Positions 1-6,157 of a DNA stretch of 38,987 bases are shown here, piece by piece. The first letter of the stretch is position 1. Each line of letters starts with the position of its first letter. The stretch spans positions 1 through 38,987 of the IMG/VR virus record IMGVR_UViG_3300047328_000099; one strand, given 5' to 3'. A model generated the notes under the pieces. The model was not told where the DNA came from and ran no database searches. It saw only the letters and a list, made by a program, of their open reading frames with translations. Both the position numbers and the translations under genes were made by a program. The DNA comes from a virus.

Positions 1-1116
1 TCATGCTCTAGCCCTAGAGTTTCTGCGGTTTTTCAGCGTTTCTACTTTGGTCACTTCGGGACTATTCCGGTGATTGGCTGCAAAATCGCGGTCGCTGGCT
101 TCCATCATCGCACGCACGTCATCTTCCAACGCATGGGCGTAGCGGGCCGTCGTCTTGATATCGGTGTGGCCCAGCAGCTTGCTGACTGCCTTCAGATTGC
201 CGGTGGCGCGCAGTGCCCTGGTGCCCGCTGTGTGGCGCAGATCGTGAAAGCGGAAATCGGCAATGCCAGCGGCTTTCAGCGCGCGCTGCCAGTGGCGCGT
301 CCAGCCTTCCTCTGAAAACGGATAGCGTTCGCCGCGCAGCCGTCGCGGTCGATCGGCGCGTGGTGGTGCGGGACGCAGGCAGACATAGGTGAAGACCTGC
401 GCGCATACCCTGGGCTGATTGGCGATCAGCGCAACGAGGCGCGGTGTCAGCGGGATCGTGTGACGCCGACTGCCCTTGGTCGATAGAGTCGCGCGCCCGC
501 CTGCCAGATCAACATCGCTCCAGCGCAGATTGATGACTTCGCTTCTGCGCTGGCCAGTGAGTAGCGCGAATTCGACCACGGGGCGCAGGCTTTCGGGCAG
601 GGCATCGAACAGCTTTTTTTCTTCGTCGCGTGTCAGCTCGCGCACGCGCTCCAGCGGCTCGGTCAGCAGGAGCTTGCCCCAATCAATGGTCGGCACATCG
701 TATCCACGCGCTGCACACCAGCGCCAGACGCGGCGGGCCAGCTCGACTTCGCGATTGACGCTGGCGTTGGCGCGGCCATTCCGCCGGCGAGCGACATAGC
801 GGTCAAATTCACGCAAGGTGATGTCGCCGAGCAGCGCGGATTTGCCCAGCCCTGTAACAAGGCAGCCAAGCTGATATTCGGTGGTCGCTGCCGATTTCAG
901 GTGACAACCCTTCGCCTGCCACCAGACACCGCATGCTTCATCGACCGTGATGGCTGGCCTGGCGTTGTCGCCTAGCGCAACCCGGCGTCGTTGTTCGGCT
1001 TCGAACCGTTCGGCATCGCGGCGCGACGTGCACCTGGTCGAGCCGTGAAAGCGAGCACCTTTCCATTGGAAGTCGTATTGGAAGTACGGGCTTTGCGCGG
1101 GTTTATAGACGGGCAT
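1..1116 (-). CDS. int: Tyrosine-type site-specific integrase
   Basis: 371-aa phage integrase catalysing integration and excision between attP and attB. The N-terminus (about residues 1-45) looks like an arm-type DNA-binding domain, residues 55-150 are SAM-like core binding, and 160-340 are catalytic. The catalytic set is visible: R190 in TGQRRSE, K214, H291-D-L-R294, H317 in LLGH and nucleophile Y326. The stop codon occupies bases 1-3, so the gene is complete and the prophage end or att core should lie just left of the window. It is the last gene of the leftward operon. The N-terminal motif FHGSTRCTSRRDA fits a start at 1116 despite a 145-bp overlap with the preceding excisionase-like gene. 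Confidence 0.97.
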   Translation of the reverse strand: MPVYKPAQSPYFQYDFQWKGARFHGSTRCTSRRDAERFEAEQRRRVALGDNARPAITVDEACGVWWQAKGCHLKSAATTEYQLGCLVTGLGKSALLGDITLREFDRYVARRRNGRANASVNREVELARRVWRWCAARGYDVPTIDWGKLLLTEPLERVRELTRDEEKKLFDALPESLRPVVEFALLTGQRRSEVINLRWSDVDLAGGRATLSTKGSRRHTIPLTPRLVALIANQPRVCAQVFTYVCLRPAPPRADRPRRLRGERYPFSEEGWTRHWQRALKAAGIADFRFHDLRHTAGTRALRATGNLKAVSKLLGHTDIKTTARYAHALEDDVRAMMEASDRDFAANHRNSPEVTKVETLKNRRNSRARA

Positions 1117-1298
1117 GGCGGTTCATCCTGGCGGGCGCGTGACGCGATATAGTCATCACAATCGCCGGGCCGATAGGCGATGATGCGATTCGTGACGGCA
1201 ATGTAGCGGATCAGGCCACGGCGTTTCAGATCACGCAAGGTTCGTTCGCTGATGTGCAGGCGCGCCGCCGCCTCTGCAGGGGTGAGCAATATGGCCAT
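972..1298 (-). CDS. AlpA/MerR-like HTH protein, probable excisionase
   Basis: 108-aa protein whose first 50 residues are a small winged-helix DNA-binding domain of the AlpA/excisionase type (LTPAEAAARLHISERTLRDL, then RRGLIRYIAV). The start at 1298 gives an ATGA overlap with the stop of the preceding gene; an in-frame TTG lies one codon upstream. The last ~48 residues are basic, low in complexity and read across the integrase 5' end in another frame, so they may be unselected read-through. Position next to int supports a role in directing excision or activating int. A plain regulator remains possible. Confidence 0.85.
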   Translation of the reverse strand: MAILLTPAEAAARLHISERTLRDLKRRGLIRYIAVTNRIIAYRPGDCDDYIASRARQDEPPCPSINPRKARTSNTTSNGKVLAFTARPGARRAAMPNGSKPNNDAGLR

Positions 1299-1702
1299 CA
1301 ATCCGGTTCCCCCTGCTCGGCAATCAGGCGACCGATGAAGTCGGCCATATCCATGCGCCCGACGGCGCGGTCTTCGTCGCGGTAGCGGTTGATCAGGCGG
1401 CGCATGATCTGCGCGGCCTTGCGGCCATAGGCGCGCTGATCGGGCGTGCCACGCGTGCCATCGCGCGTGATGCGGGCGGCAATGACATAGCGCGTCAGCA
1501 CGCGGCCGCGCACCGTCTGCCGGTTATTCCAGGCATCCCGGTGGGCTGGGCAGCAGAACAAGGTGCCCGCCTGACGGGGCTTGTGCAGCACGCCGCATTC
1601 GGGACAGGGCCGCTCTGCCCAGACAGGCCGGTTGTCGGGCGGATCGGGTGGACCGCCGTTGTGCCCCATCTGCGGGGAGGCTTGTAACACGTCGCGTGTC
1701 AT
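1298..1702 (-). CDS. Small zinc-ribbon phage protein with MGHNGGPP tag
   Basis: 134 aa when started at 1702, where ATG overlaps the upstream stop as ATGA. The early segment contains MGHNGGPP, a short motif I know from many alphaproteobacterial phage proteins. A treble-clef-like CPECG...FCCPAHRDAWNNR segment follows and probably binds zinc. The C-terminal half is helical and basic (GRVLTRYVIAARITRDG...IMRRLINRYRDEDRA). It sits between the methyltransferase-like gene and xis in the leftward operon. The exact function is unknown; a nucleic-acid-binding role is inferred from the zinc ribbon and basic helices. Confidence 0.8.
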   Translation of the reverse strand: MTRDVLQASPQMGHNGGPPDPPDNRPVWAERPCPECGVLHKPRQAGTLFCCPAHRDAWNNRQTVRGRVLTRYVIAARITRDGTRGTPDQRAYGRKAAQIMRRLINRYRDEDRAVGRMDMADFIGRLIAEQGEPD

Positions 1703-2361
1703 GCGCCTGCCTCGCCTAGTGGCGATGGCAACAGCGCACCCCACTGCGCGGCCATGGCGGCGGCGATGCCGGGATAGGTTTCGCTGCGACGCCGTGCCCG
1801 ATCAGGGCTGGGCGGTTCGCGGTGGCAACGGCTCCATGCCTTGTGCTGCTCGCTGCCCTTCGCGGGCGGTATGAGCATTTTGGTCGGCACCAGATCGGGC
1901 AGCTCGATGAGTTCAAAGCCGGTGTTTTTGAAAAACGGGTCGCCAAAGAAGTAGGGATGAACGAACTGCGTTCTGCCGCGCCCAGTCAGCCGGATCGCCG
2001 CGCCGTGCATGACGGGATTTTCCACTGCGCGCCGGGGTATCTGGCGCGCATCGCGGAGTTGGCGATAAAATGCTGCAGCTTCCTCTAGCGATGCCCAGCG
2101 CGCGGGATTGCGGCCGTTTTCCTTGCGACCACCGATGTAAAGGTGCTTCGCGCCGCTGTTGCACAGCACCGTGCAGGGCGGGTGCATGACGGCCAGCAGA
2201 TCCCAGCCATCGTCCAGATGATCGAGCACATCGCCGCGAATATGGTGGTTGCTGCCATCGTCTGCAGGCTCGATGTCGCACGACCAGGCATCATGCCCCA
2301 GCGCCAGGAAGGCGCGACGGACAACGCCGGATCGTTCGCAGGCGATCAGCACGCGGCCCAT
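1699..2361 (-). CDS. C5-cytosine-methyltransferase-like phage protein
   Basis: 220 aa. The N-terminus MGRVLIACERSGVVRRAF resembles motif I of C5 methyltransferases, followed by an acidic 'DIEP' position, HPPC (C63) where motif IV PCQ would lie, and ENP (114-116) where motif VI ENV lies. It is much shorter than a full C5 enzyme (about 350 aa or more), and a target-recognition domain with motifs IX-X is not evident. Relatives in other phages are annotated only as DNA methyltransferase-like. It could modify phage DNA against host restriction, or use the fold for another nucleotide reaction. The start overlaps the upstream stop by one base (TAATG). Confidence 0.75.
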   Translation of the reverse strand: MGRVLIACERSGVVRRAFLALGHDAWSCDIEPADDGSNHHIRGDVLDHLDDGWDLLAVMHPPCTVLCNSGAKHLYIGGRKENGRNPARWASLEEAAAFYRQLRDARQIPRRAVENPVMHGAAIRLTGRGRTQFVHPYFFGDPFFKNTGFELIELPDLVPTKMLIPPAKGSEQHKAWSRCHREPPSPDRARRRSETYPGIAAAMAAQWGALLPSPLGEAGA

Positions 2362-2846
2362 TATGCCGCCCGCGCCCGCTGCTGGCGCGACCTTGCCCAG
2401 GCGGCGTGATCAGCGGCTTTCCAGATGTGGGGGTAATAGGCACCGTCGGCTACGGGCCGCTGGTGCCAGTGGAGCGCGGCGGCGCGCAGATCGTCCTGGA
2501 TCGCGGCGCTGCTGGTGGGATTGGCGGCGCGGCGCTGGGCGGTGCGCGCGGCGATGGTTGCGGTTTCAGCAAGCAATTCGTCACAGCTCGCGCCGTATCG
2601 TTCGGCATAGTCGGCGGGATCGGGTAGCGCGCGCCCGGCGCTGGCATCGCGCCATTGCGCGGCCAGTGCTGCGGCGATGCGCAGGCGGGCATCAGCGGCG
2701 GCTTGCGTCAGCATGCCTGCCTCCACCTGCGCGGGCAGCTTGTCGCGGCGTTCGGCCAGAATGCTGTCGGCGAACGCGGCCAGTGCATCCCAATCGGTGA
2801 CGCCGGGGGGCGGTGGCGCGGTGCGTGCGAAGGTGAGGCGGGTCAT
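2361..2846 (-). CDS. Hypothetical phage protein, 161 aa
   Basis: The start is placed at 2846 because that ATG forms an ATGA overlap with the DUF4326 gene; the longer upstream reading frame is low-complexity shadow. The first ~20 residues are Pro-rich (APPPPGVTDWDAL), followed by an Ala-rich helical body and a C-terminal segment rich in His and Trp (LHWHQRP, YYPHIWKAADHAAW). I do not recognise the family. Its place between DUF4326 and the methyltransferase-like gene puts it in the phage accessory operon. Confidence 0.7.
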   Translation of the reverse strand: MTRLTFARTAPPPPGVTDWDALAAFADSILAERRDKLPAQVEAGMLTQAAADARLRIAAALAAQWRDASAGRALPDPADYAERYGASCDELLAETATIAARTAQRRAANPTSSAAIQDDLRAAALHWHQRPVADGAYYPHIWKAADHAAWARSRQQRARAA

Positions 2847-3214
2847 CGGTTCACCACGCGCAGCAGAGTGTTGGCGTGGCACCAGGCCGATGTCAGCGGG
2901 CACCAGCATTCGAGATTGCGACCGGACAGGCGGTGGAGCGATGCGAGCAGCTTGATGCGCCAGCGGAACAGCGCAGCGATCTCTGCCTCGCTGAAGCCTG
3001 CGCGCGCCAGCACGAATTGCGTCAGGTGGCCATGCAGCCACGCGTCATAGAGGATGACGCTGCGCTTGTGACCGATCCTGGGCCGCGCATAGAACGGGTT
3101 CTGCCATGGCGTCGGGCGACCAACATAGATCGCGCCCACCGAGCCGCCGCCGGCGCCGCCGCCCACCGAGCCGCCCACCGAGCCGCCCACCGAGCCGCCG
3201 CCGCCGCCGCCCAC
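2843..3214 (-). CDS. DUF4326 domain protein with repeat-encoded start region
   Basis: The body is a clear DUF4326 domain: IYVGRPTPWQNPF near the start, YDAWLHGHL in the middle, and the terminal GRNLECWCPL...CHANTLL, whose C-W-C and C-H residues suggest metal binding. The molecular function of the family is unknown. No ATG is available. Several GTG codons occur, one per 12-bp repeat, so the start could be 3214 or any repeat down to 3139, the last one before the domain. The 5' end overlaps the 3' part of the next upstream gene inside a GC-rich tandem repeat; see findings. The stop overlaps the next gene as ATGA. Confidence 0.8.
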   Translation of the reverse strand: MGGGGGGSVGGSVGGSVGGGAGGGSVGAIYVGRPTPWQNPFYARPRIGHKRSVILYDAWLHGHLTQFVLARAGFSEAEIAALFRWRIKLLASLHRLSGRNLECWCPLTSAWCHANTLLRVVNR

Positions 3215-3711
3215 CGAGCCGCCGCCGCCGGCGCCGCCGCCGCCGGCGCCGCCGCCGCCGCCAAGTCGCCGTGGCCTTCGAGCGCCGCGATGACGCCTTC
3301 GCAGGCATCAACGACCTTTTGCCAATAGGCGGGCTTGGGATCGGGCTGGACGGGCTCCGCTGATGCCAGTGCGTCGCGGACCGTCCTGATCAGGAAGCCG
3401 GTGCGGATGCGATCCCAGGCTGCTTCATCGAGCTTGCCCCAAAGCCGCGCGCGTTTTATCAGTTCGCCGCTGAACCATGGTACGTCATCTGCCGCGATCG
3501 CATCGTCGAGCGTCGGCACGAGATGCGCGAGCCATGGTGGCATCAGATCGGCCGGGCAGTCGCCCGAACCCTTGATATCCGGGCCAAACGCCGCGAGTGC
3601 GCAGACGAGCTCGCGCCCGTCCATCGTTTTGCGCCAGGCATGCTGGATGATGCGGCCTTCGGTGTGTGCCTTTTGGGCGTAGTCAAGACGATCTTGAATA
3701 GTCAGTGTCAC
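3022..3711 (-). CDS. Hypothetical phage protein with Ala/Arg/Trp repeat tail
   Basis: 229 aa from a GTG start at 3711. The first ~150 residues look like a conserved alphaproteobacterial phage family (TIQDRLDYAQKAHTEGRIIQHAWR, GDCPADLMPPWLAHL, WFSGELIKRARLWG). After residue ~150 the protein becomes an Ala-rich run with AARW units encoded by a 12-bp tandem repeat. It then continues as a meaningless out-of-frame reading of the DUF4326 gene. The original stop has probably been lost through repeat expansion or a frameshift. No function can be assigned. Confidence 0.75.
   Translation of the reverse strand: MTLTIQDRLDYAQKAHTEGRIIQHAWRKTMDGRELVCALAAFGPDIKGSGDCPADLMPPWLAHLVPTLDDAIAADDVPWFSGELIKRARLWGKLDEAAWDRIRTGFLIRTVRDALASAEPVQPDPKPAYWQKVVDACEGVIAALEGHGDLAAAAAPAAAAPAAAARWAAAAAARWAARWAARWAAAPAAARWARSMLVARRHGRTRSMRGPGSVTSAASSSMTRGCMAT
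3137..3262. repeat. GCC-rich microsatellite with 12-bp CACCGAGCCGCC units
   Basis: About 125 bp built almost wholly from GCC/GCG triplets with four to five copies of the 12-mer CACCGAGCCGCC, three of them in direct tandem. On the coding strand the unit reads GGC-GGC-TCG-GTG (Gly-Gly-Ser-Val) in the DUF4326 frame and GCG-GCT-CGG-TGG (Ala-Ala-Arg-Trp) in the overlapping frame. Whole-unit expansion keeps both frames open. Each unit also supplies a GTG in the DUF4326 frame. Confidence 0.85.
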
Positions 3712-3744
3712 GGTTCAGTCTCCTGTTGTGAAAGTCATTGGGGT

Positions 3745-3843
3745 TCAGCGCCGGTCGATCGCATCAACGGTGGTGCGCAGGATCGCCCAGGTGGCGAGCG
3801 CGAGCAGCAGCGGCATGGCGAGCGGTTGGAGGGCGGCGATCAT
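3745..3843 (-). CDS. 32-aa single-pass membrane micro-protein
   Basis: Reads MIAALQPLAMPLLLALATWA, then ILRTTVDAIDRR; residues 4-22 can form one transmembrane helix. ATG at 3843 overlaps the stop of the 49-aa gene upstream as ATGA, the same coupling used throughout this operon. That coupling and the hydrophobic profile are the evidence for it being real. Function unknown. Confidence 0.5.
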   Translation of the reverse strand: MIAALQPLAMPLLLALATWAILRTTVDAIDRR

Positions 3844-3989
3844 GGGCGGTGAGCTCGGCCAATCGACAGCTCGACCACGAAGCCCAGCCATTCGACGACG
3901 AAATAGCGTCCATCGGCATCGCCGCCGTCGATGAAGCCGCCGGTCCAACCGCCACTTGCGAAGCGGGGAATGAGGAACCGGCGGATCAT
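3840..3989 (-). CDS. 49-aa small phage protein
   Basis: Reads MIRRFLIPRFASGGWTGGFI followed by DGGDADGRYFVVEWLGF and a short tail. ATG at 3989 overlaps the upstream stop as ATGA, the stop overlaps the next micro-gene as ATGA, and GAAGGG lies about 9 bases upstream of the ATG as a ribosome-binding site. The compact beta-like GGRYFVVEW pattern suggests a folded small protein. I recognise the general look from sphingomonad prophages but know no function. Confidence 0.6.
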   Translation of the reverse strand: MIRRFLIPRFASGGWTGGFIDGGDADGRYFVVEWLGFVVELSIGRAHRP

Positions 3990-4360
3990 GCGCCCAACCC
4001 TTCACGACGAACGGGCAAGGGCATTGTTACAATGCTGTGCGTGTCGGCGGTGCGGACGCTGCGCATCAGCTTTACGTCGGCGCGCGGGGCGTGGCCGGGC
4101 AGCACCTGGGCACCGCCATCGCGCTTGGCCTTGTTCAGCCGGGCCACGGCGGCGACCGAGAGCAGGGCGTGGCCCAGCGCCTCTATGTCATCGGCACTCG
4201 CCAGCGATCGCGCGATGGTGCGCGGACCCTGGCCGGTATCGGCATGCCACGTAACGACAATGCCGCCGCGCGCATCAAGGCCCGGCAGCGCGACAATGCG
4301 CGCATCGGTGATGAAGGGGATTTCTGGCAGATCGACTGCCGGAACGGGGTGTGATGCCAT
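3986..4360 (-). CDS. Hypothetical phage protein, first gene of leftward operon
   Basis: 124 aa starting at ATG 4360 with a GGAG-type ribosome-binding site about 8 bases upstream. The sequence alternates beta and helix segments (FITDARIVALPGLDARGGIVVTW, then DDIEALGHALLSVAAVARLN). The region 98-124 is more basic. It is the first gene after the operator-bearing intergenic region, so it would be the first product of the leftward early transcript. Family and function not recognised. Confidence 0.7.
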   Translation of the reverse strand: MASHPVPAVDLPEIPFITDARIVALPGLDARGGIVVTWHADTGQGPRTIARSLASADDIEALGHALLSVAAVARLNKAKRDGGAQVLPGHAPRADVKLMRSVRTADTHSIVTMPLPVRREGLGA

Positions 4361-4420
4361 GACGGTCTCCGCTTCCGACGCACGACGGCGGAATGCCGGG
4401 GTGCGTCGTTACGGGAAATC

Positions 4421-4437
4421 GTTTAGCTTAACTAAAC
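4421..4437. promoter_or_regulatory. Putative repressor operator (left), 17-bp palindrome
   Basis: GTTTAGCTTAACTAAAC: six-base arms GTTTAG/CTAAAC around a 5-bp centre, in the AT-rich stretch upstream of the leftward operon. Arms and spacing match the site at 5651-5667 in the repressor/cro switch. A degenerate second site (a clean CTAAAC half at 4468-4473 facing GTTTC at 4456) lies 35 bp away, which recalls tandem operators. The matching leftward promoter is within about 4400-4490, but its -35/-10 boxes cannot be fixed by eye. Confidence 0.65.
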
Positions 4438-4533
4438 TTCTGCGACAATGAAAAAGTTTCTCTTATTCTAAACATCAATCGTGAGCTTTGTTTCGATGGC
4501 CCTATCTGCCGCTGCCGCGACTCGTGCCGACTG

Positions 4534-4564
4534 TTGCCCATCGCCTTGAATTAGCTATGCTAAT
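4534..4564 (+). promoter_or_regulatory. Candidate promoter with palindrome for exported-protein gene
   Basis: TTGCCC (4534-4539), a 16-bp spacer and TATGCT (4556-4561) form a plausible promoter 35-40 bp upstream of the 4600 start. A perfect palindrome ATTAGC-TAT-GCTAAT (4550-4564) covers the -10 and would suit a dedicated regulator. It differs from the GTTTAG operator, so independent control is possible. Confidence 0.4.
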
Positions 4565-4599
4565 CCTTGAAGTGAGGGGCTTACTAAGCGGGGGCCGGC

Positions 4600-5268
4600 A
4601 TGACGGATCGGGGTAGTGTTTCGGCAGTTTTATCGCTTGTCACCATATCGGTGCTGGCGTTGCCACTTTCGGTGAGTGCTGCGCCGAAGCCCTGGGATGT
4701 CGCCCGGTTCTCGGCATGCATCGCGCATGGCGGCGATAGTCCGATGGACCCCGATGAAACGCTGACCACAGTTAGATGCGGTGAGGTTGACAAGGTCGAG
4801 CAGTCGCAGGGTGATTTGATGGACCTATACCTTGATAAATCGGTTGCCTTTGTGCGCAACAAGACCGGCGATCGGCGCTGGACCGGGGGGCTACGCTTCA
4901 AGATCAATTATGCGCGCTCGACGACAATTGCGGGCGGCAATGCTTATGGCGGGTTTGCCGACTTCGATCGAATGACGATGCTGTGGCCCGACGGGTTGCA
5001 GGAAATCTCCCTACCGGCGGCCAGCCGAAAAGATAATGGATGCAGCCACATGAATTCCGGTCTGCTGGCGATGACACGCTGCGATTATGAAGAGATGAGG
5101 TTTGTTATCCTGACGCCTGAATTGGCGGCCCGTTTCCGGGCGTTGGCGGCAAATGAAAACGCTCGCCTGAGGGTAAAATTTTTCGCGCGAGATGGTGCCA
5201 CATTTGAAACGCTGATTTCGTCGGCAGAAATCGAAGCGGGGATACAGGCTGTGCTGGCGCGAGCTTAA
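4600..5268 (+). CDS. Exported protein of unknown function, probable moron
   Basis: 222 aa with a Sec signal peptide: hydrophobic residues 8-24 and likely cleavage after SVSA (residue 27). The mature part has four cysteines (C40, C60, C148, C161), enough for two disulfides in the periplasm. The middle contains a beta-like stretch (FVRNKTGDRRWTGGLRFKI). No catalytic signature is recognised. It is the only rightward gene between the leftward operon and the leftward repressor. It has its own candidate promoter and a GGGGG element before the ATG, and its stop overlaps the repressor stop. This placement is typical of lysogenic-conversion genes expressed from the prophage. Function unknown. Confidence 0.75.
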   Translation: MTDRGSVSAVLSLVTISVLALPLSVSAAPKPWDVARFSACIAHGGDSPMDPDETLTTVRCGEVDKVEQSQGDLMDLYLDKSVAFVRNKTGDRRWTGGLRFKINYARSTTIAGGNAYGGFADFDRMTMLWPDGLQEISLPAASRKDNGCSHMNSGLLAMTRCDYEEMRFVILTPELAARFRALAANENARLRVKFFARDGATFETLISSAEIEAGIQAVLARA

Positions 5269-5582
5269 GCCTTTGCCGCTATTTTTGGGGTCTGGGGTTT
5301 GTGTCGAAAGACGCGCTGCGAATCGGCGGCGATACTGATCGCGGCATCTCGAAGCCGTCGCATGCGCATCGCATCCTCCGGGTGCATCAGCAGCTCATAG
5401 GGCAGCACATGAAGGTATAGGGCGATCTGGTTGACGATTTCGCGCGTGTATTGCTGCTGACCGTGCACCAGCAGGCTGACGCGCGCTTTATTCCAGTTGA
5501 GATCGCGCACCAGATCGGCCTGGCGCTTTTGCAGGGTATGAAGCCACTCGGCCAAATACCAATCATACTCTGGATTAGCCAT
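5265..5582 (-). CDS. XRE-family phage repressor (CI-like)
   Basis: 105-aa helix-turn-helix protein. The HTH lies at about residues 18-62 (KRQADLVRDLNWNKARVSLL, then QQQYTREIVNQIALYLHV), followed by YELLMHPEDAMRMRRLRDAA, a tail I associate with sphingomonad prophage repressors. There is no S24 peptidase domain, so SOS induction would need another route. A perfect TATAAT (5593-5588 on the minus strand) ends five bases before the ATG and no Shine-Dalgarno is present, suggesting a leaderless mRNA. It is divergent from the Cro-like gene across an operator. CI-like maintenance of lysogeny is inferred. Confidence 0.85.
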   Translation of the reverse strand: MANPEYDWYLAEWLHTLQKRQADLVRDLNWNKARVSLLVHGQQQYTREIVNQIALYLHVLPYELLMHPEDAMRMRRLRDAAISIAADSQRVFRHKPQTPKIAAKA

Positions 5583-5587
5583 GATGA

Positions 5588-5593
5588 ATTATA
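5588..5593 (-). promoter_or_regulatory. Repressor promoter -10 (TATAAT)
   Basis: A consensus TATAAT reads leftward and ends five bases before the repressor ATG, placing the transcription start at about 5581-5582, on the start codon. The -35 at the 17-bp distance is poor (ACGCTT), which fits a promoter needing an activator such as the repressor itself, as lambda PRM does. Confidence 0.6.
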
Positions 5594-5638
5594 ACCCGTC
5601 GCGCGCTTTGAAGCGTTCGTGATTTTCGAAACGCCGTC

Positions 5639-5668
5639 TTGACACCAGAAGTTTAGAACATCTAAACA
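5639..5668 (+). promoter_or_regulatory. Rightward early promoter overlapping the operator
   Basis: A consensus TTGACA (5639-5644) is followed after 18 bp by TAAACA (5663-5668), with the operator lying across spacer and -10. The start point would fall at about 5675-5676, the A of the Cro-like ATG, so this transcript also looks leaderless. Repressor bound at 5651-5667 would block polymerase. Confidence 0.6.
5651..5667. promoter_or_regulatory. Putative repressor operator (right), 17-bp palindrome
   Basis: GTTTAGAACATCTAAAC: perfect seven-base arms around ACA, in the 93-bp gap between the divergent repressor and Cro-like genes. It shares both hexamer arms and their spacing with the site at 4421-4437, so the consensus is GTTTAG-N5-CTAAAC. 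Position and repetition in front of both early operons support assignment as the immunity operator. Confidence 0.75.
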
Positions 5669-5675
5669 ATATGGC

Positions 5676-5924
5676 ATGACGCTTGATGACTATCTTGGAT
5701 CACCCGCCGCGCTGTCGCTGACAGAGCTGAGCGCGGCGTGCGGCGTTTCGAAAGGAAGGCTCAGCCAGTTGCGCGCCAAAGACGGTAAAGCGCCGCCCGA
5801 TTTTCCGCCCGATCTGGCGCTGCGAATCGAGCGGGCGACAGACGGGTGCGTTGATGCGGCCCTGCTATCCTCCGTCATTCGATCCTCGCGGGCCGCACCA
5901 GCGCGCGAAAGCGCCGCCGCATGA
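5676..5924 (+). CDS. Cro/YdaS-like HTH protein
   Basis: 82 aa. An HTH is visible at LTELSAACGVSKGRLSQLRA (about residues 15-34), followed by the FPPDLALRIERATDG turn seen in YdaS/Cro-type proteins that recognise operators opposite a CI repressor. It is the first gene of the rightward early operon, starting immediately after the operator with no ribosome-binding site. A Cro role (blocking repressor transcription during lytic growth) is inferred from position. The stop overlaps the next start as ATGA. Confidence 0.8.
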   Translation: MTLDDYLGSPAALSLTELSAACGVSKGRLSQLRAKDGKAPPDFPPDLALRIERATDGCVDAALLSSVIRSSRAAPARESAAA

Positions 5925-6157
5925 CCGCCGCCGCGCACCAGATATGCTTCACCTGCCAGCGCGCGCTGTGCGATTGCACCGATGCCGCGTGGCGCGGTGC
6001 AGGGGGCAGCCGGGGGCGCGCCGCATCGCCCCCGGCTGTCACCACCATCGATCTGCCTGCCTATTTCCATAATGGGCTGGGTATCGCGCTGATCGGGCTG
6101 GCAACAGCCGGTAAAGCGCGGCGCGTTACGCACCGCAGCATTGGGGGTGTGGCATGA
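5921..6157 (+). CDS. Small Cys-rich phage protein, 78 aa
   Basis: The N-terminus carries CFTCQRALCDC, a C-x2-C-x4-C-x-C cluster likely to bind a metal. The middle is low-complexity, encoded by a 12-bp-arm hairpin at 6007-6038, and the tail is hydrophobic to basic (GLGIALIGLATAGKARR). The start is ATGA-coupled to the Cro-like gene. Function unknown; small zinc proteins at this position are common in phage early regions. Confidence 0.6.
   Translation: MTAAAHQICFTCQRALCDCTDAAWRGAGGSRGRAASPPAVTTIDLPAYFHNGLGIALIGLATAGKARRVTHRSIGGVA
6007..6038. repeat. Perfect 12-bp-stem hairpin inside the 78-aa gene
   Basis: CAGCCGGGGGCG (6007-6018) and its exact reverse complement (6027-6038) flank an 8-base loop. 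The inner arm CCGGGGGCG recurs in the hairpin at 6695-6719. There is no T-run. It could cause translational pausing or partial termination, or mark a past insertion. Confidence 0.6.

Noticed and set aside
3137-3262. Coding sequence of a poly-Arg protein in the third frame of the GCC repeat
   Set aside because: A pure consequence of triplet repetition; two other frames carry better supported genes.
5261-5270. Terminator at the GCTTAAGC palindrome between the exported-protein and repressor genes
   Set aside because: Only an 8-bp palindrome without loop or T-run; too weak to call.
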